This document shows positions 8,387 to 17,945 of a stretch of 64,000 bases of DNA, one piece after another. The notes beneath the pieces are model-generated. The model saw nothing but the letters and a program-made list of their open reading frames with translations. It had not been told where the DNA came from and ran no database searches. Within the stretch, counting starts at the first letter, position 1; the number at the start of each line of letters is the position of its first letter. Origin of the DNA: Acinetobacter sp. XH1741 (GTDB lineage Bacteria; Pseudomonadota; Gammaproteobacteria; Pseudomonadales; Moraxellaceae); contig NZ_CP157428.1 of NCBI RefSeq assembly GCF_041021895.1, forward strand, positions 310,001-374,000, in the 5' to 3' direction. The translations under genes and the position numbers were made by a program.

Positions 8387-8989
8387 TTATTCCTCTATCG
8401 GTTTTAAGAGTTGTTGGGTAGTTTCTAAGGCTAAATGTAGGTGTGTTTTGTCTTGCGACAATTTTGTGAGTAAAGCTGCACCTATCCATAACTGATACAT
8501 GACTTGTGCAGTTTTTAAAGGCTCAATATGTTTGGGAATTGATCCTTCTTGTTGTCCTTCTTTGAGTAGCAAAGCTAAACGCTGTGTTAGCTTCTGCACT
8601 CCATCATTAAGAATTTGACGCATATCTTCTGATAAGTCCGAAACTTCGGCCGCCAATTTCACGATGAGACAATTTTCAGCCCAGCTACCATTGACCGGAT
8701 CATCAATCCACGCCTGCCATAACGCCATCAAACGGGCGTGGGCACTTTGCTCAGTGTGTTGCCAAAGTTGTTCCATACGAACTTTATAGTCCGCCATGTA
8801 CTGCTCGAGCAACGCACAGCCAAATGCCTCTTTTGAAGCAAAGTAGTGATAAAACGAACCTTTGGGTACGTCACAAGCTTTTAAAATTTCTTGCAAACCA
8901 ACACCGACAAAACCTTTATGTAGTACCAGCTCAAAGCTAGTATCTAAAATGTGTTGTCGCGTGGTTTCGCTTTTGTTTAATCTTTTCAT
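8387..8989 (-). CDS. NemR-like TetR-family repressor
   Basis: A 200-residue TetR protein. The helix-turn-helix ends in VPKGSFYHYFASKEAFG (about residues 41-57), and the body resembles E. coli NemR throughout, including CLIVKLAAEVSDLSEDMR. Cys107 and Lys176 align with NemR Cys106 and Lys175, the pair used to sense reactive chlorine and electrophiles; NemR Cys116 is Ser here. The ATG at 8989 is preferred over the in-frame GTG at 9007. Its partner gene is the adjacent MDR enzyme, not nemA, which lies 27 kb away under an ArsR regulator. Confidence 0.85.
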   Translation of the reverse strand: MKRLNKSETTRQHILDTSFELVLHKGFVGVGLQEILKACDVPKGSFYHYFASKEAFGCALLEQYMADYKVRMEQLWQHTEQSAHARLMALWQAWIDDPVNGSWAENCLIVKLAAEVSDLSEDMRQILNDGVQKLTQRLALLLKEGQQEGSIPKHIEPLKTAQVMYQLWIGAALLTKLSQDKTHLHLALETTQQLLKPIEE

Positions 8990-9010
8990 GCATACACCAT
9001 ACTCCACTAT

Positions 9011-9025
9011 TAGACCAGTCGTCTA
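9011..9025. promoter_or_regulatory. Candidate operator of the NemR-like repressor
   Basis: TAGACCAGTCGTCTA is an inverted repeat (TAGAC and GTCTA around five bases) 22 bp upstream of the repressor start. Position and symmetry fit an autoregulatory TetR operator covering the repressor-oxidoreductase promoter. The rest of 9026-9283 is AT-rich and contains three TTGTCG copies ahead of uvrA. Confidence 0.65.
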
Positions 9026-9283
9026 GTAAAATTATGTTGCTCGTTAGAATTTGATTAGAGTAGAAATCGAGAGTAAGGAATGTTAAAAATACAACCTGCT
9101 TATTTAAACAAATTTTGTCGATTGTCGTTTAACCGTCACAATTTGTCGCTTTAAATCATTTTGTACTACTTGAACAATTTTAAATCGTTATCATATAGAG
9201 TCTGTTGTTTATAAATAGCCATATCTCCCTGTGACTAATCAAACAACACCTAAATTTTCATCAATACATAATTGAGATGTTTT

Positions 9284-12115
9284 ATGAGCCAAAGTCATAT
9301 CCGTATTCGAGGCGCACGTACCCATAACTTAAAAAATGTGTCACTCGATATTCCACGCGATAAATTTGTGGTAATTACGGGGCTATCAGGTTCAGGAAAA
9401 TCTTCTCTTGCCTTTGATACCTTGTACGCCGAAGGACAACGCCGTTACGTCGAATCACTTTCGGCCTATGCCCGTCAGTTTTTATCGCAAATGGAAAAAC
9501 CTGAAGTTGACTCGATTGAAGGTTTATCACCAGCGATTGCAATTGAGCAAAAATCTACCAGTCACAACCCACGCTCAACCGTCGGTACCATTACCGAAAT
9601 TTATGACTATTTACGTTTGCTTTATGCACGTGTCGGCACGCCCTACTGCCCTGAACACGACTTACCTATGGTTGCGCAAACCGTTTCTGAAATGGTCGAT
9701 GCAGTAAAAAACCTTGAGGAAGGCACAGCGCTTATGTTGCTTGCCCCTGTGGTTCGTGAGCGTAAAGGTGAATACAGCAACCTGTTTGAACAATTACAAG
9801 GTCAAGGTTTTGTACGTGCCCGTGTGGATGGTGAAATTATTGATATTGATACGCCACCAGAACTCGACAAAAAGAAAAAGCACACCATTGAAGTTGTAGT
9901 TGACCGTTTCAAAGTACGCGAAGACTTAGGTAACCGTATTGCTGAATCATTTGAAACTGCACTACGTTTAGGTGGTGATATTGCTGTTTTGTCATGGATG
10001 AATGGCGAACACCCAGATCGCGTTTTTTCTGCAAAACACTCATGTCCTGAATGTGACCGTGCCGTAGCTGAGCTTGAGCCACGTTTGTTTTCATTTAACA
10101 ACCCTTTCGGTGCCTGCCCTGTTTGTGATGGTTTAGGTACACGTAGCCACTTTAGCTCTGAAAAGCTTATTCCTAACCCTGAGCTGGCAATTAGCGAAGG
10201 TGCTATTCGTGGATGGGATCGTCAACGTCCATATTACTATTCAATGCTACAAAAAGTTGCCGATCATTTTGGTTTTCAACTTGATACGCCTTGGAACCAG
10301 TTAGATAAAGACACTCAAAAGAAATTCCTACAAGGTACTGGCAAAGAAAAAGTCGATTTAAGCTATATCGATGAACGTGGTCGTAAACATACACGCGTTC
10401 AGCCTTTTGAAGGTATTTTGCCGCACCTTGAGCGCCGTTACCGCGAAACTGAAAGTAACTACGTGCGTGATGATTTAGCTCAATATTTATCGAATGCAGC
10501 TTGTGATGCATGTGGTGGTTCACGTCTCAATGAAATTTCACGTCATGTTCGTGTAAAAGACAAAACCATTGCCGATATTACCCGCATGTCGATTGGTGAT
10601 GCTGAAAGCTACTATCAAGATTTAAACCTTGAAGGTGCTAAAGGCGAAATTGCAGATAAAATTTTTAAAGAGATTCGTGAGCGTCTACACTTCTTGGTGA
10701 GTGTAGGACTTAACTATTTAAGTCTGGCTCGTTCTGCCGAAACGCTCTCTGGTGGTGAAGCACAGCGTATCCGTTTAGCCTCGCAAATTGGCGCAGGTTT
10801 GATGGGTGTGATGTACGTACTCGATGAACCCTCAATTGGCTTACATCAACGTGATAACGACCGTCTATTACAAACCTTGATTCGCTTACGTGACTTAGGC
10901 AACACGGTGTTAGTTGTTGAACACGACGAAGATGCCATTCGTGCAGCCGACCATATTATTGATATTGGTCCGGGTGCGGGTGTGCATGGGGGTGTTGTGA
11001 TTGCTGAAGGTACTTATGATGAGTTAGCTAAACATGCCGACTCACTCACAGGGCAATATCTTTCTGGCAAACTCAAAATTGAAGTACCCAAAAAGCGTAC
11101 TGAATCACCACGTCCAGATGAATTCATCAAACTTTCAGGTGCCGCAGGCCATAACTTAAAGAATGTCGATTTAACCATTCCACTTGGCATTATGACTTGC
11201 GTAACGGGTGTTTCGGGTTCAGGTAAGTCAACACTGATTAACCGCACATTGCTTCCATTAGCAGCCACACAGCTTAATGGTGCAACGACTTTAACAGCCG
11301 AGAAGTTTGACTCAATTGACGGTCTACAACATCTTGATAAAGTCGTTGATATTGATCAAAGCCCGATTGGTCGTACCCCACGTTCTAACCCTGCGACTTA
11401 TACAGGCTTATTTACCCCAATCCGTGAGTTATTTGCGCAAACACCAGAAGCGAAAGCTCGTGGTTATAGTGCAGGTCGTTTCTCGTTTAACGTAAAAGGC
11501 GGACGCTGTGAAGCCTGTGAAGGCGACGGTATGATTAAAGTCGCGATGCACTTCTTACCAGATATGTATGTGCCTTGTGATGCCTGTCATGGCAAACGTT
11601 ATAATCGTGAAACACTTGAAGTCGGCTATAAAGGCAAAAACATTTCTGATGTTTTAGAAATGACGGTTGAAGATGCTGCTGAATTCTTTAATGCGATTCC
11701 AGTTATTCACCGCCGCTTAGAAACCTTAACTCAGGTGGGCTTAGGCTATATTCGTTTAGGTCAAGCTGCTACAACCTTGTCTGGTGGTGAAGCACAACGT
11801 GTAAAACTGGCACGTGAGTTAGCAAAACGAGATACGGGTAAAACTTTATATATCTTGGATGAACCAACAACAGGTCTGCATTTCCACGATATTGCTAAGT
11901 TACTCGATATTTTGCATGAGCTACGCAACAAGGGTAATACCATTGTGGTGATTGAACATAACCTTGATGTGATTAAAACAGCGGACTGGGTTGTGGACTT
12001 AGGTCCAGAAGGCGGTTCAGGCGGTGGTATGATCATTGCCGAAGGTACACCTGAACAAGTCGCTGAGGTCGAGATTTCCCATACAGGGCGTTTCTTGAAA
12101 CCAATGTTGAAATAA
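9284..12115 (+). CDS. uvrA: Excinuclease ABC subunit A
   Basis: The 943-residue damage-recognition ATPase of nucleotide excision repair. It has two ABC modules with Walker A loops ([10 protein letters not shown] near residue 32; [10 protein letters not shown] near 645), two signature motifs (LSGGEAQR) and zinc-finger cysteines (CPEC and CDAC groups; CEACEGDG and CDACHGKR). UvrA dimers load UvrB on damaged DNA. The ATG at 9284 matches the family start; the in-frame TTG four codons earlier is less likely. No LexA-type box is obvious upstream, which fits the unusual SOS control of Acinetobacter. Confidence 0.98.
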   Translation: MSQSHIRIRGARTHNLKNVSLDIPRDKFVVITGLSGSGKSSLAFDTLYAEGQRRYVESLSAYARQFLSQMEKPEVDSIEGLSPAIAIEQKSTSHNPRSTVGTITEIYDYLRLLYARVGTPYCPEHDLPMVAQTVSEMVDAVKNLEEGTALMLLAPVVRERKGEYSNLFEQLQGQGFVRARVDGEIIDIDTPPELDKKKKHTIEVVVDRFKVREDLGNRIAESFETALRLGGDIAVLSWMNGEHPDRVFSAKHSCPECDRAVAELEPRLFSFNNPFGACPVCDGLGTRSHFSSEKLIPNPELAISEGAIRGWDRQRPYYYSMLQKVADHFGFQLDTPWNQLDKDTQKKFLQGTGKEKVDLSYIDERGRKHTRVQPFEGILPHLERRYRETESNYVRDDLAQYLSNAACDACGGSRLNEISRHVRVKDKTIADITRMSIGDAESYYQDLNLEGAKGEIADKIFKEIRERLHFLVSVGLNYLSLARSAETLSGGEAQRIRLASQIGAGLMGVMYVLDEPSIGLHQRDNDRLLQTLIRLRDLGNTVLVVEHDEDAIRAADHIIDIGPGAGVHGGVVIAEGTYDELAKHADSLTGQYLSGKLKIEVPKKRTESPRPDEFIKLSGAAGHNLKNVDLTIPLGIMTCVTGVSGSGKSTLINRTLLPLAATQLNGATTLTAEKFDSIDGLQHLDKVVDIDQSPIGRTPRSNPATYTGLFTPIRELFAQTPEAKARGYSAGRFSFNVKGGRCEACEGDGMIKVAMHFLPDMYVPCDACHGKRYNRETLEVGYKGKNISDVLEMTVEDAAEFFNAIPVIHRRLETLTQVGLGYIRLGQAATTLSGGEAQRVKLARELAKRDTGKTLYILDEPTTGLHFHDIAKLLDILHELRNKGNTIVVIEHNLDVIKTADWVVDLGPEGGSGGGMIIAEGTPEQVAEVEISHTGRFLKPMLK

Positions 12116-12122
12116 TAAATGC

Positions 12123-12152
12123 AAAAAACCGGAAATTATTTTCCGGTTTTTT
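12123..12152. terminator. Bidirectional terminator between uvrA and the GGDEF gene
   Basis: ACCGGAAA and TTTCCGGT arms between an A-run and a T-run. It serves uvrA and the convergent diguanylate cyclase gene. Confidence 0.9.
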
Positions 12153-13857
12153 ATCCCTCTACTACATTTCGGCCCCGAGCTTTGGCTCTTAAGAGTGATC
12201 GGTCTGCTTTTTCTAATAGCTCCATCCAGCTTGGCGCCCCAATTGCGAACCCAATACTGACAGAGACATGCAATTTTTCATCCGTCCCCGTTAAATCAAT
12301 TTCCTCTAAAGCAATTGCAATGCGAATTTTCTCGGCCAATAAACGCGCATCTAAAAAAGGCACCTGCTCTAACAAAATTAAGAACTCATCGCCCCCATAA
12401 CGAACAATCAAATCAGAAGCGCGTACATTTGCTTTTAATTGATCTGCAATACGTTTAATCACTTGGTCACCGACAATATGTCCATATTGGTCGTTTACAT
12501 CTTTAAAGCGATCTATATCAATAATCATCAAACAGGTTTGTGAAAATTTTTGCGGATAGCTCTCAACAATTTTTAAATATTCAGATAAAGCCAAACGATT
12601 GGATACACCCGTTAACGGATCAGTATTTGCAATATTTTTAAGCTGGAATTCAAACGCATCACGCTGCTTGAGCATTCTTTGTAAACGTTCAATCGCTTCA
12701 AATAATGAAATAAATTCGCCTTTCTTTGGATTCAGCTCATCTACTGGATAATCTTTGCTATGTGACAAATCAAGAATTAAAGTACGGGCCTGAATAAGAG
12801 GTTCAAATACCCGTCTTTTTGCATAAATTAAAGTAAGTAAAGCAGCGGCTAAAGATATGCTAGAAATGAGCAGCGTAAGAAAAAATTTCTTTTTCGCTAC
12901 ATATTTTTCTTGAATCGCAATTGAGACACTTTTATTAAGTAGAAACTTTTGTAAATCAATCACAGTTGTAAATTTATCAACAATTTGATCTGTCAGCTCA
13001 GTCGCATTTAAATGATACGCTTCCTGCTTTTGACTCTCATCTAAAAGTTGGTCAACTATTGGCACGCCTTTTTCTAAAAACTCAGTTTTCACTCTTGAGT
13101 AAAGACGGTGATACTCTTGAGTTTTGGCTTGCTCAGACTGTAGGGTATCGACAAGTGCCCATAAATAACGTGCTTGTTCTTGGGTCTGTAAAGAACGAGC
13201 CCGATTATCATTGGGTATGGTTTCGTTAAAAGCGACGGGTGCAATGACATTAGATGCAGTTCGACCAGCCTGATCACGCATATCGGTTAAAACTACAATT
13301 AAAGTAAAATAATTATTAATTTGGCTATCTTTACTTTTTAATTGCAACATCAGTTTTTGTAAAATTTCTCGGCAACTATCCCAAGCACCAAACATCGCCA
13401 AAATTGCCTGATCAAGTTGTACAGAGGTTCTTGTTTGCTCAGGGGTTACAACATAATAATCAACAACGGCTCGTGCCTGCTTTAAATCGTTCCTAAATTT
13501 AGTATTTAAAATATTTGCTAAATCGGAATACCCTTCTTCTTTTAAAATATGAATAGTTTCATCAATTTGCTGATCGACAGTAAGTCTATATTCTTTTAAT
13601 TCTTTTTGATTTTTTACAAAATTGGCCGCGTTACTCGACATTAACTTATTTGCGGGTGCACGCTCTTTAGAAACTTTATTGGCAACTTCAGCAATCAATT
13701 TTAAGCTTTTGATTTCAACCAAAGCTTGTTTAGTTTTTAAATATTCTTGATAACTACTAACAATAAGCGGCACAGCCATAAACAGTAAGGACAAGATAAT
13801 GACCAACATGAAGAAAAACAGTCGATTACTGATGTGTTCTGAACGTAATCCTGACAT
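12151..13857 (-). CDS. Membrane-anchored diguanylate cyclase (GGDEF)
   Basis: A protein of about 568 residues. One helix near the N terminus and another near residue 335 bracket a periplasmic region of about 300 residues rich in predicted helix. The C-terminal GGDEF domain carries an intact RYGGDEF active site, with an RASD inhibitory (I) site five residues before it. It should make cyclic di-GMP in response to an external signal and be product-inhibited. No EAL domain is present. The ATG at 13857 is chosen; the frame stays open to a GTG at 13932, but the sequence before residue 1 does not look like signal or membrane sequence. Confidence 0.92.
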   Translation of the reverse strand: MSGLRSEHISNRLFFFMLVIILSLLFMAVPLIVSSYQEYLKTKQALVEIKSLKLIAEVANKVSKERAPANKLMSSNAANFVKNQKELKEYRLTVDQQIDETIHILKEEGYSDLANILNTKFRNDLKQARAVVDYYVVTPEQTRTSVQLDQAILAMFGAWDSCREILQKLMLQLKSKDSQINNYFTLIVVLTDMRDQAGRTASNVIAPVAFNETIPNDNRARSLQTQEQARYLWALVDTLQSEQAKTQEYHRLYSRVKTEFLEKGVPIVDQLLDESQKQEAYHLNATELTDQIVDKFTTVIDLQKFLLNKSVSIAIQEKYVAKKKFFLTLLISSISLAAALLTLIYAKRRVFEPLIQARTLILDLSHSKDYPVDELNPKKGEFISLFEAIERLQRMLKQRDAFEFQLKNIANTDPLTGVSNRLALSEYLKIVESYPQKFSQTCLMIIDIDRFKDVNDQYGHIVGDQVIKRIADQLKANVRASDLIVRYGGDEFLILLEQVPFLDARLLAEKIRIAIALEEIDLTGTDEKLHVSVSIGFAIGAPSWMELLEKADRSLLRAKARGRNVVEG

Positions 13858-14019
13858 TTCTAGCTGGTACTCCGTAAATGTCCTACCATGACCACTACGA
13901 GATAATGAAGTAATTAACCCGCATCCTAGCACTTTACCGAGCAGAAGTTCAGCAACAAAGTTGGATTAGCCCAATATAAGCTTTCATCTTTTGTATGCAA
14001 TAAAAAATATGATCGAAAG

Positions 14020-14150
14020 AGTAAATCATGGCTATAGCAAATCTCCATTTTACAGATGAAGTAAATTTCGCAATTCTATAAAAAGATTGTTTTTCCTCTT
14101 GGATGCCTCTTCCAGCATCCGAAACCCAGCTTTAAGCTGGGTTCTTTTTT
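14020..14150 (+). ncRNA. Candidate sRNA (or short leader transcript) ending in a strong terminator
   Basis: A GGATGC/GCATCC hairpin with a C/U-rich loop (14101-14120) is followed at once by a terminator stem (AACCCAGCTT/AAGCTGGGTT, 14123-14143) and a U-run. No annotated gene reads into it. Two CCTCTT copies (14095-14100 and 14106-14111) could pair with Shine-Dalgarno sequences. A possible 17-codon ORF (14028-14081) with an AAAGAG site precedes the hairpins. A TATGAT box lies at 14008-14013 but without a good -35. The 3' end is well supported; the 5' end is a guess. Confidence 0.5.
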
Positions 14151-14215
14151 ATACACAACTAAAAGAATAAACTTCATGTAATTTTTTTAATAAAAGTTAA
14201 TATTTTCTTATAGAT

Positions 14216-14293
14216 AAAAAAAAGCTCAGCCTTGGGGAAAGCTGAGCTCGTAAAGTCTGATGTGATGCCACATCGTATCTGGGAAAGCACTGT
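14216..14293 (-). ncRNA. Candidate sRNA, antiparallel to the preceding one
   Basis: On the minus strand, AGCTCAGC/GCTGAGCT (14223-14248) followed by an eight-base U-run is a textbook terminator with no gene upstream of it. A plausible promoter lies at TTGCAA (14322-14327) and TTTAAT (14298-14303), 18 bp apart, predicting an RNA of roughly 75-80 nt. No ORF of note is inside. It runs tail to tail with the candidate at 14020-14150. Confidence 0.5.
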
Positions 14294-14483
14294 AAACATT
14301 AAAAATGTTAGATAGTGAACTTTGCAATTGAATTTTGTGACTTATCTCTAGTTTTGTAAAGTTGATTAAATTGATCAGAATTAATTTTTTAATCGATTTT
14401 TCAATTTAAAAACGTATTTTTTTTGCTTTATTCAAATATATAATGATTCGAATTAGCTAGATTTTTTAGTTAAACTTATTAAA

Positions 14484-14776
14484 ATAACGTTAACTATTAC
14501 TCAAAATAAATAAAAATTGAAAAATGAATGATAGTTAAATGAGTATTTATTAAACAAATCGACAATTGTAATAACGTTAAATCCGATTAACAGAATCACT
14601 TTTTCCAATTATAAATGTAATTATTTTTAAATCATTTTATGGCAAATCCTTATGAATATTAAGGTTTAGCTATTTGTTAATGTTCATTTTTTTATCAGGT
14701 TGACATAAAACACTTTAATTGATGTTTTTTTAACCATTTTTAACATAAGTGTCAAATTTCCTTAACATAACGTTTT
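14484..14776. repeat. Three ATAACGTT boxes in the omp33-36 upstream region
   Basis: ATAACGTT occurs at 14484, 14571 and 14767, the last eight bases before the -35 of the porin promoter. The first two share the ten bases ATAACGTTAA. The surrounding DNA (14328-14784) is very AT-rich and holds no ORF. The copies may be regulator sites for the porin. Confidence 0.45.
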
Positions 14777-14784
14777 ATCTATTA

Positions 14785-14812
14785 TTGACTTCATAAATTG
14801 TTACAATACAAT
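14785..14812 (+). promoter_or_regulatory. Sigma-70 promoter of omp33-36
   Basis: TTGACT (14785-14790) and TACAAT (14807-14812) are 16 bp apart. A start near 14819 gives a leader of about 32 nt. Both boxes are close to consensus, as expected for an abundant porin. Confidence 0.75.
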
Positions 14813-14850
14813 GGCCCCAGCTTTATCTCTTGTTAATGCTGGAAATGATT

Positions 14851-15753
14851 ATGAAAAAACTTGGTTTAGCCACTGCTGTATTATTAGCCATGACCGGTGC
14901 TCATGCTTATCAATTTGAAGTTCAAGGTCAATCTGAATACGTTGACACAACTGCAAACGATAAAAACTACACTGGTGACGTTGCTGGTACATTCTATTTG
15001 AAAAATGTTGACACAGCTAAGGGTCCTTTAGCTGAAGCAGCTTTCTTAAACCAAGCTTCTAGCGTGTCTTTAGGTTATAGCTATCAACAATATGACCAAA
15101 ACAACGGTTTAAACTACCATGTAGGTACTTACGGCGTTAAAGGTGAAGCGTACATCCCTACTCCTTACGTTCCTGCATATGCTAGCGCAACTTATAACCA
15201 CACTGACGTTGACGGTAAAAACGCAATTTCACGTGATGACCAAGGCGACCGTTATGCGTTAGAAGTTGGTGCAATGTTGTTACCTAACTTCTTGATGGCT
15301 GTTGGTTATACAAATGTTGCTAACCAATTCGCTTTAGATAACTTCGGTATCATGAGCAACGGTATCTACTCTGCTGTTAACCAAACTGCTGCGATCCAAA
15401 ACGATCAAGATGCTGTTACAGCACGTGCTAAATATGTAGGTCCAATCGATGGAACTAACATGTCAATTGGTTTTGAAGCTGCTGGTGCTTTCGGTCAAGA
15501 AAACCAATACGGTTTAAAAACTGACCTTTACTTAACTCCTAAGTTAAGCGTTGGTGCTGCATTCATCGGTAACGACGGCGTAGCAAACATCAAAGGCAAT
15601 GACCTTGGTGAATTCCGTCAAGCTTGGGGTGGTAACGTAAACTACTTCATTACTCCAGCTCTTGCTGTTGGTGCGTCTTACATGAAAGCTGACGTTAAAA
15701 AGTCTAGCTACGACACACAAACTATCGGCTTAAATGCTAAATTCCGTTTCTAA
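14851..15753 (+). CDS. omp33-36: Outer-membrane porin Omp33-36 (Omp34)
   Basis: A 300-residue precursor. The signal peptide (MKKLGLATAVLLAMTGAHA) is cut before YQFEV, and the mature part is all beta with alternating hydrophobic residues and the C-terminal Phe (LNAKFRF) used in outer-membrane assembly. It matches the Acinetobacter Omp33-36 water/solute channel, whose A. baumannii form is linked to carbapenem susceptibility and host-cell toxicity. The ATG at 14851 is chosen over an in-frame TTG at 14830 because the signal peptide begins there. A related porin lies at 39232. Confidence 0.93.
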   Translation: MKKLGLATAVLLAMTGAHAYQFEVQGQSEYVDTTANDKNYTGDVAGTFYLKNVDTAKGPLAEAAFLNQASSVSLGYSYQQYDQNNGLNYHVGTYGVKGEAYIPTPYVPAYASATYNHTDVDGKNAISRDDQGDRYALEVGAMLLPNFLMAVGYTNVANQFALDNFGIMSNGIYSAVNQTAAIQNDQDAVTARAKYVGPIDGTNMSIGFEAAGAFGQENQYGLKTDLYLTPKLSVGAAFIGNDGVANIKGNDLGEFRQAWGGNVNYFITPALAVGASYMKADVKKSSYDTQTIGLNAKFRF

Positions 15754-15772
15754 TCTCATTTAGAAATTGAAT

Positions 15773-15804
15773 TAAAAAAAAGGACTCATTTGAGTCCTTT
15801 TTTT
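15773..15804. terminator. Bidirectional terminator between omp33-36 and the BCCT gene
   Basis: AGGACTCA and TGAGTCCT arms flanked by an A-run and a T-run, between two convergent genes. Confidence 0.92.
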
Positions 15805-15811
15805 ATGGCTA

Positions 15812-17779
15812 TTAACTACGTACGACATTTAAGAAATATAAGTGACGTTCGTACTGATCAATAATATCCTGAATCAAATCTTCTTGAGTCCAGTCCATTA
15901 CATCATAGTTTTGTCCACCCTCTCGTAAAAACACTTCAGCCTGAAAATATTGTCCATCTTCTGCTTCTGTACGACCAATTAAAAAACTTGGTGGTACTGT
16001 TTCACGTGAAACAACTTTATAAATAAAATTAATTTCATGATGATGATCAACTCGAAGTTGCATACCATCTTCAACTTCACTAATTGTCACCTCAAGATGA
16101 CGACGTTTAAATTCATGCTGAATATTTTCAAAAGCACGTGAAACTTGCGTTTCAATGTATCGCTTAACCTCTTCTTCACTATGAGGATAATGCATGATTA
16201 AACCAAGACGCTGTTGCCAACTTCTTGGATTATGGATGGCACGTGGAGTAATTCGTGCTTCCTGAATTGCAGTCATTTTGGTGACATCGAGGTGTAAGGC
16301 CTTTATAAGCCCCCAACTCATCAATAGCATCACGACAGTAAACGGTAGCGCGCTCATAATGATTGAAGACTGAAGTGCTGCAAGTCCGCCAACCAAAAGT
16401 AAAATGATAGCCAGTACTGCCATAAGTACTGTCCAGAACAGCCGCTGCCATGTTGGTGAGTTTTCTGTTTTTGCTGTTAAGTAGTCAGTAACCAATGCCC
16501 CTGAGTCAGCCGAAGTCACAAAGAACAGAATCACCAAAATAGTTGCCAGCACATTCATGACACCAGCCCACGGCAAGTGTCCTAAAAACTCAAACAATGC
16601 AACAGAGGAATCTTGTTGAACGGCTTGCATTAATGTTGTCTGATGCTCGTGAATAATGCTAAATAGCGCGGCATTTCCTAAGAAGCCCATCCAGATAATG
16701 GTAAAACCAGTCGGGATAAGTAAGACGCCTACAATAAATTCACGAATAGTACGTCCACGTGAAACCCTTGCAATGAACATACCCACGAATGGTGACCATG
16801 AAATCCACCATGCCCAATATAGAATCGTCCATCCCCCAATCCAGCCATTTGGCTGATAGGCATAGAGATTAAAGGTCATGGTGAAGAGGTTGGAAATATA
16901 TTGTCCTGTGTTTTGGATGGTTGTTTGAAGTAAATAAATACTCGGGCCAGCCACAAAAACAAAAACGAGTAAAACCAGAGCTAATATGAGGTTCAATTCA
17001 GATAAACGTTTTACACCTTTATCGAGGCCTAAAAAGACCGATAAAGAAGCCAGAATACTCACCACAATAATTAAAATAATCTGGACATACGTGCTTTGCT
17101 CTATCCCAAAAAGATAGTGCAAACCAGAGTTAATTTGGGTAACCCCAAAACCAAGAGACGTCGCCACACCGAATACCGTACCAATGGTCGCGAATATATC
17201 GATGCTATCTCCCCACGCGCCATATATTCTTTTCCCAATGAGAGGATAAAGAGCGGAACGGGTTTTTAAAGGCAAATTGTGACGATACGCAAAATACGCC
17301 AATGCCAAACCGACCACAGCATAAATTGCCCAAGCATGTAAGCCCCAATGGAAAAAGGTTACACGTAACGCTTGCTGTGCTGCTTCAATCGTCTGCGGTT
17401 CACCACTTGGTGGATTTACATAGTGCATGACAGGTTCAGCAACACCAAAGAACATTAAACCAATGCCCATACCCGCAGTAAAAAGCATGGCAAACCAAGA
17501 GCCATTACTATATTCAGGCTGGCTATGGTCAGGGCCTAATTTAATACGTCCAAGGGCCGAACAGGCAATATAAATTAAGAGAATAAGAAAGAATGCGACA
17601 GATAGAACATAGAACCAACTAAAGGAATCCGTGATCCATTGCTTTAATTGCTGCGTTACAAGTTCGAAAGAACTCGGAGCGATCACTACAACTGCTAAGA
17701 ACAAAGCAATGATAATGACCGTACCCAAAAAGACATTTGGGTTAACATTTGCGAACCAACTCGTTTGTTTGGAAGGCAT
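15812..17779 (-). CDS. betT: BCCT-family choline/betaine transporter, BetT type
   Basis: A 655-residue carrier with 12 predicted helices. It has GMGIG at residues 103-107 and the family signature WTILYWAWWISWSPFVG (near residue 320). A soluble C-terminal tail of about 150 residues, rich in charge, follows the last helix; in BetT and BetP such tails sense osmotic stress. The likely substrate is choline, but the bet oxidation genes are not in the window, so carnitine or betaine remain possible. A GGAGG site precedes the ATG. Confidence 0.88.
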   Translation of the reverse strand: MPSKQTSWFANVNPNVFLGTVIIIALFLAVVVIAPSSFELVTQQLKQWITDSFSWFYVLSVAFFLILLIYIACSALGRIKLGPDHSQPEYSNGSWFAMLFTAGMGIGLMFFGVAEPVMHYVNPPSGEPQTIEAAQQALRVTFFHWGLHAWAIYAVVGLALAYFAYRHNLPLKTRSALYPLIGKRIYGAWGDSIDIFATIGTVFGVATSLGFGVTQINSGLHYLFGIEQSTYVQIILIIVVSILASLSVFLGLDKGVKRLSELNLILALVLLVFVFVAGPSIYLLQTTIQNTGQYISNLFTMTFNLYAYQPNGWIGGWTILYWAWWISWSPFVGMFIARVSRGRTIREFIVGVLLIPTGFTIIWMGFLGNAALFSIIHEHQTTLMQAVQQDSSVALFEFLGHLPWAGVMNVLATILVILFFVTSADSGALVTDYLTAKTENSPTWQRLFWTVLMAVLAIILLLVGGLAALQSSIIMSALPFTVVMLLMSWGLIKALHLDVTKMTAIQEARITPRAIHNPRSWQQRLGLIMHYPHSEEEVKRYIETQVSRAFENIQHEFKRRHLEVTISEVEDGMQLRVDHHHEINFIYKVVSRETVPPSFLIGRTEAEDGQYFQAEVFLREGGQNYDVMDWTQEDLIQDIIDQYERHLYFLNVVRS

Positions 17780-17945
17780 AAATCCTCCATGTTATTTTAA
17801 TGAAAAGTGACAGGCATAAAGCCAATAAAGACATTCACAGAATGAACAAAGTTATATCTTTCAATAGAGAAAGCCGATAACACTTTAAATAAACTTAAAT
17901 AATATTGCAGTTACAAAGGTGTAAAAAATTAAAACATCTCCTTCT

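Noticed and set aside
9026..9283. LexA-type or other SOS box upstream of uvrA; repeated TTGTCG
   Set aside because: No CTGT-N8-ACAG or clear UmuDAb-like dyad was seen. The three TTGTCG copies are short and irregularly spaced in AT-rich DNA.
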